Of a stretch of 64,000 nucleotides of DNA, positions 45,130-54,584 are shown in pieces. The notes below the pieces were generated by a model that saw only the letters and a list, made by a program, of their open reading frames with translations, made no database searches and had not been told where the DNA came from. Origin of the DNA: Usnea hakonensis (taxonomy: Eukaryota; Ascomycota; Lecanoromycetes; Lecanorales; Parmeliaceae); assembly GCA_013423325.1 (NCBI GenBank), contig BLJB01000120.1:24563-88562 (forward strand), written 5' to 3'. Positions within the stretch are counted from its first letter, which is position 1; the number at the start of each line of letters is the position of its first letter. Position numbers and translations under genes: made by a program.

Positions 45130-45809
45130 TTCTACGGATCAAAAGGAGAAGTAACTCGGCAGTTGAATAGCGAACTCCAAAAGGCGAACTCACGTAGGTT
45201 CAGTGAAGTAAAGGAAATTGAAAGAAATCGAGGAGTCGTCACGCACAGGAGCTTTGAATGGGAAATCGTAAGAAATGAGAGGGAATATAGGTAAGATAGA
45301 AGTTGGGGCGAGGCTGAGTTGCCTCAGGTCTGTTTCCTTTCATGTTTCATAATAGGAATATAGCGGTAAGGCGGCATTGCGAATACAAGAATAAAAGCGC
45401 ACTCGTTGAGTTGGCAGGATTCATCCAACGCGAGCCTTCAGCTCCTCCCGCAGCTGAAACGGGTGAATTGACTTCCCAGTCCAACATGCATTTACTGCCT
45501 GACTCTCGTCTATAGTAATAGCTGTCTTTTTGCGTAGTCAATGGGCAGCTGTTGGGAAGATCACCCCATCATTAATAAGATCTTCGGGACGGAAACGAAA
45601 AACAACTCCTTGAGAGCCGACGTTGTACTCATTCATACCTGACGCAGATTGTTGATGGTAATCGTTCAAAGCTGTCGAAGGATCGGCGCCAAGCCTGCGG
45701 AGTCGCTGATCTTAATGCCGCAAATCTCGAAGTCACAACATCCAAAAAATCCTCCCAAGCAACGAATGTGTACACTGCCATAACCTTCGATTAATCAGAT
45801 TCACTCTCG
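45130..45809. promoter_or_regulatory. Divergent promoter region
   Basis: About 680 bp between two divergent genes with no other feature. Confidence 0.4.
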
Positions 45810-46515
45810 ATGGGGTCGTCTACTTCAAAAGTAGCCAAGTCAGCCACAGGCGCCGCCAGACGTCAGTATCCCCAACGCGTCCCACCTCCGCCTTCATCCA
45901 ACGCCCCCTCGGCACCCCCTCCTCCAGCAGGCCAACCTACAGCTCCAGGTCCAACGGTACATCCACAGTCACAGGCCAGCAGCAGCCGTGACCAATGTAG
46001 GCTCTCAATTTCCAATTGCTTGCTCAATGCATTACCGACACTGTGAAATAGCCATCAACCTCGATGCCTCTGATCCCGATTTCGCACAATCCCTTCGCTC
46101 TCTTGGCCCCGTCCAGCCCAGCTCAACTTTGTCCAATTCGTCAACCTTCAATCCCTCACCAGCTCCATCATCTCAAGGCTCTAAGAGCTCTCCGAACCAA
46201 TTACATCCACATGTGTTTCCTGACCCTAGCAAGAACCCTGCTCTGATGGTATTGACCGCACGAGAGCGTCTGCAGCAGCAAGCAGAGGTCGAATTTACAA
46301 AGACGGGGAGGGACGATGGGGGAAAAAGCTTTCTGGACGTTTCTACATTACGGCAGCTCCTTGTACTGAGAGATGAAAAGGGACTGAGTGGGGAAGAGAT
46401 CGAGAAGAGTTTGGGGCTAGCACAAGGTGTGGTAAGAAGACTAGGACCGAGGGGGGTCGTTGGAGATGTGAGAGTTGGAAAAGTTGACAAGGATGACGCT
46501 GGAATATATGGTTGA
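45810..46515 (+). CDS. N-myristoylation-type protein with C-terminal helix-turn-helix-like domain
   Basis: Two exons (45810-45996, 46052-46515), 55-bp GTAGGC...ATAG intron at phase 1, giving 216 aa. The start MGSSTSKVAKS fits the consensus for N-terminal myristoylation (Gly2, Ser6). It is followed by a basic then Pro/Ser-rich stretch. The middle holds INLDASDPDFAQSLRSLGPV, STFNPSP and NPALMVLTARERLQQQAEVE. The C-terminal 60 residues (FLDVSTLRQLLVLRDEKGLS, then EEIEKSLGLAQGVVRRLG) read as a helix-turn-helix-like fold of a fungal family with no established function. Domain name from memory; role unknown. Tail-to-tail with the SDR gene, 62 bp apart. Confidence 0.75.
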
Positions 46516-46577
46516 AGTGAAATGGTTTCGCCTTTTGATCTGGAGACAAGTTTCGCCAACGATCTCGGAGGCCTGGA

Positions 46578-47652
46578 CTACCAACTTACATGCCCACCAT
46601 CTATCCTCATATCGGCGCCTGTCATATACGAGCTTGCTGGGCTGAGAAGAAACACCGCAGCGCCTCTGAAATCTTCCGGTTTGCTCAGCTTGCCGAGCAT
46701 ATTCTGCGCTGGCCACTCATTTCGTCGCTCCGGGTAAAGGCGGAAAAGCTCTTCGACCATCGCAGTGACAATATAGCCAGGAGATATCGTGTTGACGCGG
46801 ATTCCGTACACCCCCCACTCTGAGGCCAAATTCTTGGCTAATTGCAGCACACCCGCTTTTGATGCATTATAGGCCGGACAGATGAGACCCTGGACAAGTC
46901 AGTCTGGTGCATGAGAGGAAATCTTGGGAAGGTTAGCCTACTCGGTTGGCGATGTGCGCACTCATAGATGCGATCATGGCAATACTACCTCCGTTGCCAA
47001 ACTTTATCATTTGTTTCGCTACAGCTTGCGCTGTCATGAATACACCAGTGATGTTGACCTCAAACATCATGTTTGCGTCTTTGGCAGTATAGTCCAGAGC
47101 TGTCGTCTCTTGCTGAATTCCTGCTGCCGCAATCAGCCCATCCATCCGCCCATGCTTGTCGCCGATGCCCGCAACGATTTTGTTTAATCCGTCAACATCT
47201 CGGACATCAATCTGTCTATAATAGAAAGTTGTTCCCAATTCCTCCGCCGCTCTTTTCTGCACGCGGTAGAAGTCTGGCGAGGGCTCTGGGAGCCGATCAA
47301 GGGCGTAAACTGTAGCACCTGCTTCGAGCAACGCTTCGGCTTGAGTCAGGCCAAGGCCACGGGCAGCTCCTGAAACTAGAACGACTTTGTCTGTAAGATT
47401 GAATTCGGGCAGCCGTTTGGTCGTCCCAAGGAAGCTTGCTGAGGCCGTGTTGCTCTGCATATTCTCTTGTTCTTGGGGTGGAGGAGCAGGAGGCTCGCGA
47501 CCGGGCGTCTTGGGCTCATTGCCGCGTGGTGGATCCTCTAATGTGGAGGATGTTCTGAAAGCATGGCTTGTTGACAGAGGACGCGAAACTGGAGGCTTGT
47601 GTACTTTGGCATGTCTTACTGCACAAGGCAGTCGGCGTGCAACAGCGATCAT
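46578..47652 (-). CDS. Short-chain dehydrogenase/reductase with mitochondrial-type presequence
   Basis: Two exons (47652-46942, 46889-46578), 52-bp GTAGGC...CCAG intron at phase 0, giving 340 aa. It is an NAD(P)-dependent classical SDR: VVLVSGAARGLGLTQAEALL (TGxxxGxG site with Thr replaced by Ser), LIAAAGIQ (NNAG variant), catalytic Ser in IASMSAH, catalytic Tyr-xxx-Lys in YNASKAGVL, and ISPGYI. The segment following, MLGKLSKPEDFRGAAVFLLS and YMTGADMRIDGGHVSW, is typical of the polyol dehydrogenase / sorbose reductase-like subgroup. The N-terminal 75 residues are Arg/Ser-rich with no acidic residue for the first 45, so it is probably imported into mitochondria. The frame extends upstream of 47652 without an ATG. 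D-arabinitol or mannitol-type substrates are possible but not shown. Confidence 0.88.
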
Positions 47653-48307
47653 ACTTAGACGAAACAATTCCGAGACTAGCTAGATGGTATTGCACGAAGT
47701 TGTTCCCAATGGACTCAATGAACACAAATCGCTGAAGTGAAGAATGATTGACCAGAAGGAGCCTCGTAAATCCTATTAAGGAGAAAAGGGAATATGAAGA
47801 AGCCTGCACGATAACATCCAGATGGAAAGGGAACGACCAAAATTACATAGACAGGAAAGGCTGCTTGGTCGTACGGACTCCACTACAATAGGTACGTATG
47901 CGAGGGAAGACGACGTCACGCATGGCGGGGCAAGACGGCACGGGAAATGAGACCAAATGGACAACACCACGTACGCGATAACGAGACCAAAAGAGACAAC
48001 TTGAAGTCTGTAATACGAGGAAAAGTTAGAAGCCTTGAATACTCTTGAAATGCAGAAGATAAGACAACAAAAGTTCGTGGGGCTGGCAGCGATGGAAGTA
48101 TCCATTCCGGCACACCTGCCATTTCTGTCGGTCCTCTCTTATCGTAGGATGGAAGGGAGTAGTCTCCTGGCTGCACCTTGAGCTAATAATTCGGGCGCCT
48201 TGCTCGTTGGAGATAATAGTATTGCTTCACAATGCGAGACCGTCCTACGATTGACATTGTCAGCAGCTGGCCTGGTTGCTTATCTGGAGCAAGACTCGAC
48301 GGCCACT
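47653..48307. other. Intergenic, end of the core block
   Basis: SDR promoter plus sequence without a supported gene. It is the last ordinary-looking stretch before the accessory region. Confidence 0.45.
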
Positions 48308-48605
48308 ATGAGCAAGCCAACCTGGCAAGAGGTCGCGCACATAGCACAGACCCACCGGGATGATAGTATACGACGTGTCGAGCCAACAATTCCTGAGGTT
48401 CCGGATCAGCTACCTCTCGACCGTACAGACGTCCCAAAATACCTACTAAGCACGGAAGAAGTCGTCATAACCGAGACAGCACCTGAGGATCTTGTTACCT
48501 CTCTTGCTTCTAGGTCCAATGTGAGGTCTTGAGCCTACTTTATCGCACGTCTGACTGCGGAAGACTACTGGTCGGCCGATGAGCCCAGCGTCTATTTTAA
48601 TATAC
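48308..48605 (+). pseudogene. 5' fragment of an acetamidase-type amidase gene
   Basis: The frame starting at 48308 gives about 75 residues: PTWQEVAHIAQTHRDDSI, VEPTIPEVPDQLP, DVPKYLLSTEEVVITETAPEDLV. This is the standard N-terminus of fungal acetamidases (about 540 aa). It stops at 48,530-48,532, after a segment where EVLSAYF-like coding is still visible in a shifted frame, so a frameshift and stops follow at once. The Ser-cisSer-Lys catalytic region is absent from the window. It is therefore a truncated relic, unrelated to the intact secreted amidase at 10.6-12.6 kb. Downstream (48,590-48,660) the DNA turns AT-rich. Confidence 0.8.
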
Positions 48606-48786
48606 TACTATCTAGAAACGCCCTTATTATAAGCGAAGTACGAAGATTGCTATAAAGGGGTACTGGCAGCTCGTGTTGGCAGAGCATTTGGGGAGGCTCC
48701 TCCATTCAATCTTGCAGGAGACCTGAGGACAGAGATGCGGGATTCTTCAGAGCACAAAACCCGTCCATCAACAGTGATGAGTGCTA

Positions 48787-51700
48787 TTATTGTAACTCTT
48801 CTATCTCCGCCAGAATCCTCTGAATATTCCTCTGGGCCTGTTCGTCAAATGCGGCTGCGTTGGCTCGAGCCTCCATATCAGCCTCTTCCTCCCAGTGCTC
48901 CATTCTCTCCTGCTTCCTCGCCAGTATGGTGGCTACCCTAGCATCAGCATTTGCTTTAAGATCATTGATTTCACCCTCAGCCTTTGCTCGAATCTCATCT
49001 TCTACAGTCTTAGCACACGCTTTCACGTGTTCTATTTGATCTGCTGTCTCTGTATCAATGACGTCCCTGTAGCTACCTTTGGCGGCAATATCGTTCTGTC
49101 GGGAGTACTCCTTCATCTCAGCCCATTCCTTTTGTGCCAGCTCGAGCTCTGCTTTTTTTTGTTCTAATGTCGACAAAGTCGACGACTTTGTCGGTTTGAA
49201 CTCTGGAGCTCTAGCATTGAGGAGGCGAGATTGGGTTGCAATTACTAAAGAGGAAGGGGCGGCAGGTGGACTAGTAACTCATTAGTTAAAGTCCTGTAAA
49301 ATCAAGACGTACTTACGAAGCATCAGTCCGGAACCCTTTCACAACGAAGTCTGCTTTGCGGCCCTCGTAATTGTGCCACATATGCTGTAGCAAGGAGTGC
49401 ATCATTACATAGCCAGAGTTCTTCGGTCGCTGACGCCAGAAAGCCCAATTACCCACGAAGTAGATCGCCTCTTTTGGCCTTGTGACGGCGACGTTTGCGC
49501 GCTCTGGCTGAGACATAAAGCCATAGGATCCACCTGTCTTAACGAGACTGATGATCACAATGTCAAACTCGTCCCCTTGGCTGGTATCGACTGTTAAAAT
49601 TCGAACTTCGGGCCAACCTCTTAATCTGAATCGAGCCTTGAGATTGCCTAATTGCCATAGGTAGCCGGTCATAACTGCGATGCTGCTCGCGGGGACTCCT
49701 TTTGACAGCAGGTCTTCGACAAGTAGCTCGACACAGTCTACTTCTTTGTCATTGCAACTACTCCCTTGTTCGATAGAGCGGGCGGCGCCATCAAAGACAT
49801 CGATAAATTGAAAGTACGACCTAAGTCGATACTGTCTAACCCCTAGAGTGAACGAAGGTAGATGCGCTAACAGAAACTGTAAGAAAGGCGTCGGTTGATC
49901 GGTCTTGTAGGCTGAGGAAACTCGATCTTCATAAACACAATGGTTCGCCGCAGCATATAAGCGATCATGCATACGGTACTGGACATTTAGCTATTGCACC
50001 GATATCTGATTAGTAGTGGGACATATGGGACTTCTGCATTGGGACTTACGAGCGTGGTAGGTACCTTCTTATGAAGGTCCTTGAGGAAAGATTTTGGCCA
50101 CAACTTCTTGGTTTCCGGACTAAGGGAGAAGAGTCAGTAATTGCGGAACATCCTTGAACGGGTTTAAAAAGCTTGCAACAATTGTGCACAAATAGGAATA
50201 AGCCAAATCTTGGAATACGTAGCCGAGATGTTAGGTGCGATCACTTACTTTAGAATGAACGCGGGCAACTGAAGCCAATCACCAGCCAGGACGAGTCGTT
50301 CCAAACTCTGGAACGAGATGGTGGCAAGCATAACTTGAAGGGGATTGCAGCAACCAGCCTCATCGATGATGACCGTGGTAGCACCCCAGGCAATCGCGTT
50401 GTTGTCTTTGTCTGTATGGAAGAGAGCGGACGTTCGAAGCGAGGTCATCGTGCAAAAGACAACGCGGGCACGACTCATAACAAGTACGGTGAGCTCGTTC
50501 CTCTGCTTGCAATATGCCTTGTCATCTGCGGCATTATTGAACCCAAACTGCTCGATGAGTTCCCTCCTGCCTGTCAAGTACTTGCCCCAATGTTGGGGCG
50601 CTGCTTGCGCGATCTCGAACCTGAGTTGGTCAAGATGCATGGGGTCGTTGTACACGGCTGTGTCCCGCCGCACAAATTGGCTCTCGATCTCTGTCTCGGA
50701 GTAAAGACGTACGAAGGCTTTACTCCCTTTGACGATGAGGTCCCAGACCTCCCCACACTTCCGCCTAATATTGTCCACCGCAACATTAGTAGCAGCGGTG
50801 ACGATCGTCTTCTGATCAACTGCCCGTGGATTCAGAGGACCATGAAGTTGACATAGGACGTAGGCAAGGGTGATGGTCTTACCAGTGGCGGCGGGACCAT
50901 GCACGATCGAGACTCGTGTTTTCGTCACCAGCTCGACGGCGCGACACTGTGAATCATTCAGTCGTGCTCGCCACTCGTTGGGCACGGGCATGGTGTACTG
51001 AGGAAGCTCGTTGTCACCGTCTGAGAATTTGCAGCCTGGAAGAAAGACCGCCCGGAGGTTGAGTTTGGATATTTTCGAGTCTTTCTTCAAATGCCCCGCT
51101 ATTTCAGCGGCTCGATTGTCGAAATCTCGCTCCACATCTTTGAGAGCTGCTCGGCCTCTTGACCCTCCGACATCGTCGAACACGGGCTCCAGAGTCACGT
51201 CCTCCTCTTCTCGACCTGCAAACGGCTTGATTGTAGCGGGCGAAAAGTGGTTCTCGACAACTCCAACGATAGGGGCGTCATCCCGACTCCCATGGACGGT
51301 AAGGATCCAGCCTAACGTCTCCCCATGCCAGACCTTGTGTTCCTTGACTTCATTTTCCAAGAAGATGGTCGAATTCTTGATTAAATAGCGCATACTCATG
51401 TTGCGCTTGTCCATGTCCACTTCTGGCCGATCCGATAATGCGTTGGGCCACACACTGACAAAGACCTTGCGACCCATAATGTATGTCTTGATACGGCAGC
51501 CGGTCTGAGTTTTCAAAAGCTCCGCTTGACCTGCCTCCTCCCCTAGCTGGCCTCGCATCATGGTCTGCAGGTACTTGTATTCGTCCGTACCTGGTGTTGT
51601 CGAGACCCGGCCAGTTGTCAGTGTGGCTAATCGCTCTCTCAGGACATCGGGTCGGAGTTTGGGGGTCATCTCGTCTACTGGAAGCCTGAGCTCTAGAGTA

Positions 51701-52077
51701 CTGAATTTTGAGGCGAGGCTTGACAGGGGAAAGTCTGCGCGGGTCTTGACGGTACTGGACAGCTCGGGAGTTGAAAGGTTAGTCACATGTAGTGACAAAC
51801 GTATCTCGTTGTCTCCTTCGTCATTCTTGACCGCATCGATCTTTGGATCCGCGTACTGTCCTGGCTCAATTGTGAGGCTACAGGTACCGGCTCCTCCCTT
51901 GTAACGCTGCTGGAAGCTTATTGTCTGCCTGACTTCAACTGTGAAAATGTTGAAATCCTTATGGTCAGTGCCATCAAGACGAGTCCAAGCTTCCTTTTCT
52001 TCAGTCTTGTAGTACAGGTTGGCACGGCTGCATTTGAGTTTGTTCGTTTCCGAAGCTGCTGCGCTGGAAGAAGCCAT
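48787..52077 (-). CDS. UPF1/SEN1-like superfamily 1 helicase with C-terminal coiled coil
   Basis: Four exons (52077-50249, 50119-50050, 49990-49317, 49270-48787), introns of 129, 59 and 46 bp, all in frame, giving 1018 aa. The N-terminal 330 residues match no domain I know. The SF1 helicase core follows: Walker A HGPAATGKTITLAYV (about 390), TAATNVAVDNI (motif Ia), VIIDEAGCCNPLQVM (motif II, DEAG, about 572), LVLAGDWLQLPAF (motif III), LNVQYRMHDRLY (motif IV, created by splicing exons 2-3), DTSQGDEFDIVIISLV (motif V) and ERANVAVTRPKEAIYFVGN (motif VI, with Pro where Ala is usual). All ATPase residues are intact. Exon 4 adds about 160 residues of coiled coil (LEQKKAELELAQKEW to RILAEIEELQ). 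It is divergent from the 52,830 gene. RNA or DNA helicase activity is inferred; the target is unknown. Confidence 0.88.
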
Positions 52078-52094
52078 GAGTGGGGCGATTAGTT

Positions 52095-52254
52095 GCGAAG
52101 AGACGAGGACTCAAATGAGGAGAACGCTTTCTTTTAAGTTGAAGTGAGTGTAGCAATTGTGGAAAAGGACTCAAGTAAGAAGAACTCTTTCGCTTATACT
52201 AAGGGTAGACACGTGTAGAAGAAATCGAGGACTCAATCGAGAAGAACTCTTTCC
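52095..52254 (-). promoter_or_regulatory. Three leader-motif copies upstream of the helicase
   Basis: Read in the sense of the helicase, three copies of a roughly 34-bp motif lie at 52,254-52,221, 52,193-52,161 and 52,133-52,095, the last ending 18 bp before the ATG. The core GAAAGMGTTCTYCT is followed by TTGAGTCCT in all three. The same core appears ahead of the two neighbouring plus-strand genes. Confidence 0.8.
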
Positions 52255-52570
52255 TTTGTGCCGGCATCGGATATAACAACATATCAACAGATAGATAGAC
52301 AAGAATACAAATGTATCGAGCTCTGTCCTCAAATGCTAAGATGTGGTTGAAGTTGGAGTACGGATTATTTATCAAACCTAAGTAGATAGATATGTGACGC
52401 GCTAATTGATTATGTAATAATTAAGCGAAGCTCTATTAACTCCGCAGCAATATCCGACGTTAGGTACTAGCGGTAAAACTACGGTAAAAAATTTCGCGTC
52501 CGTATCCTTATCTTATACCCGTGTGCCTCCAGCTTTTTCATACTTCGGTACACGTATTTTATTCTGTTTA

Positions 52571-52829
52571 AAGAAAGAGCTCTAGACACTTGTCTTCTCG
52601 TTCCAACAAACAGTCTTCTTTTCCATCCACACATCGGTCCACTCACTTTGTTCTGTTTGAAGAAAGAGCTCGAGGCACCTGCCTTCTCGTTCCAACAAAC
52701 ATCCATCCCCAAACTCACTTTGTTCTATTTGAAGAAAGGGCTCGAGGCACCTGCCTTCTCGCTTCGTTGAATAAGATCAATTACAACCGTTACTAGAGTT
52801 CTATTCGTTTGAATCCTCGTCTCCTCACA
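52571..52829 (+). promoter_or_regulatory. Tandem leader repeats upstream of the 52,830 gene
   Basis: Copies start at 52,571, 52,660 and 52,732 (AAGAAAGRGCTCKAGRCAC core, then YTGYCTTCTCG), within longer direct repeats of 89 and 72 bp that also share CTCACTTTGTTCTRTTTG. A fourth, more helicase-like copy at 52,795-52,829 (GTTCTATTCGTTTGAATCCT, then CGTCTCCTCACA) abuts the ATG at 52,830. Confidence 0.85.
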
Positions 52830-54070
52830 ATGGCTGCCCCACCCAGCTCAAATGCCATCAAGCGTAGTCAGAGGGTCGACTTTGCTAGTCTGAGCTATAA
52901 GCTCAACGCCGACCTTGATAGTGACTGGATTCCCTTGGAGGGTGCATACAAATTGGAAGGGGCCAAGGCCAAGAAGTTCGAGCTCACTAACAATGTTTGT
53001 GATGTCTTGTTCGATGGAGGTATCACGATCTGCCAACAGGCAGAGGAGTACGATCCACATCTTCCACCTGCGGGGACGCCCCTACAGCAAGACCTCGTGC
53101 GTTGGCGGGTCTGTTTCAAGGCAGGCACGTATAGTAATGTTGTATTACGAGAGTAAGTGGAAGATACCTTGATCCTACTAATGGTCTCATGTCGACGATT
53201 TGAATCTTGTTTTGTCTTCATCTGGCATAGTGTTTGACTGAAAGCTTGTTCTTCTAGGTACGAGAGTGAGAATAGTCAGTTTTGGATTATCTCGATACAA
53301 TTCACGTGCCATGCAGGGCCAGAGACTGGTAATGATACTCGCTACATGGATTCTGAGCAGCCGGCTGCAGACGCCAATCTCAAAGCCTCGCACCTTCCTA
53401 TCGCACAATTGGCAGGATTGGGAGTCGGCCAAATTAAGCTACTGTTTAGGCGTAGCGAAAAAACGAAAGGCCTACTGCAATGGCTGTGGCCTGCTGTTTT
53501 TGAATTTTTGTCCGGCAGATCCGAATGGTCGCCTTACCAGAGCATCGCACTCCAAAAAGCCGCCTACGGCTTGCACCTAGATGCCCTGGCACGCCATCCT
53601 AAACATATTCAGCAACTGCACAAGAATGGCGACACTTATGAGTTGCGCAGGTAAGCTTTGACTGAAACGTATTAATCAACTATACTAAACTGACCGTCTC
53701 GTTAAGTGCTGCTCCGCACCCACCCGTGACTGCGTCGTCGTCCGCGCCCTCCTCTTCTACCCAGCAGCTGCCCACTATTGGCAGTAAAAGACCAGCAGGT
53801 GCATCCGACCTGTCTGTTACCGCAACTAGCCAAGACGACCCAAAGCGTCAGAAGCTCGACCGCCCCGTATCCCCGCATCTTCAAAGCCAGGCGGGAGTAC
53901 ACGAGGGTAACCCAGCGATGAGGATTGCGTTTCTAGAGGGTAAAACCGCTCAAAGGTCGTCGGAAATCAAGCTACGGGAGCGAGAGCTGGAAAAGCTACG
54001 AACGGAGAACGAAAGTGATCTGGCAGAGATCGAAGAGCTCAAAGAGGCTCTGGGGAAAATGGAAACTTGA
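52830..54070 (+). CDS. Unrecognised protein with C-terminal coiled coil, divergent partner of the helicase
   Basis: Three exons (52830-53152, 53258-53650, 53707-54070), introns of 105 and 56 bp, in frame, giving 359 aa. I know no family. The N-terminal 110 residues are a compact-looking domain (FASLSYKLNADLDSDWIPLE). Exon 2 gives a mixed domain with SQFWIISIQFTCHAG and a helical block LAGLGVGQIKLLFRRSEKTK, then LLQWLWPAVFEFLSG. A Ser/Pro/Gln linker follows with the basic cluster DDPKRQKLDRP, which may be a nuclear signal. The last 45 residues form a coiled coil (EIKLRERELEKLRTENE, LAEIEELKEALGKME). Its N-terminal pattern (ALxYK-n-WxxLxG) and its LAEIEEL coiled-coil end both resemble the helicase next door. 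The start at 52830 is chosen because the leader motif ends right before it; an in-frame ATG at 52809 lies inside the motif. Confidence 0.78.
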
Positions 54071-54398
54071 TAGATGCTATAAGAGTGTTCGACAGATCTA
54101 ACACTGTTATCTACAGACGCTCTACCTATTAAGTAGTCGGACTTTCGTTATGCTCAATCTTGACTTGCGACCTCAAATAAGGCCGGTGACTTATCCTTTA
54201 CAATTTTTGAAATTTTTTGTTCGAATTCCAGTGGTTAAGGAATCTATCGCTATGACGTGATGACAATTTTTATTACGTAGGCCTACCTCACTGCCGGGAG
54301 GTCTCTCCGATCGCGAGAAAAATTTCCTCTCCGTTTCCTTTACTCCCTCAAGTATCATCTTATGAGTGCTCTCCGGTGTTTCGATTAGGAAAAGATAA

Positions 54399-54577
54399 GG
54401 TTCTATACATTTGTATCCCTGCTTTCTCCTAGTCTTGACTCCTCCTTGTACTCATTCCTCTCTTCCAGTTCCTACACATAGGAAAAGGTTCTACACACTT
54501 GTGTCCCTGTTTCTACCAAAAATCCTGTATATTCTACGTACATAGTTAGGGTTCTTTGCACTTGCATCCCCGGCTCC
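54399..54577 (+). promoter_or_regulatory. Three leader-motif copies upstream of the Ubl-nuclease gene
   Basis: Copies at about 54,399-54,425, 54,481-54,513 and 54,549-54,577 share GGTTCT, an A/C-rich spacer, AYTTG and TCCCYG. The second reads AAGGTTCTACACACTTGTGT then CCCTGTTTC. The last ends 8 bp before the ATG at 54,585. They are related to the motifs upstream of the helicase and the 52,830 gene. Confidence 0.8.
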
Positions 54578-54584
54578 AATAACC

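Noticed and set aside
10571..48532. A biosynthetic cluster linking the amidase, FAT1, DAHP synthase and SDR
   Set aside because: They are far apart, separated by housekeeping genes, and there is no backbone enzyme (PKS, NRPS, terpene cyclase) in the window.
50335..51904. Plus-strand frames of up to 173 codons opposite the helicase
   Set aside because: Antisense to clear helicase motifs; no independent support.
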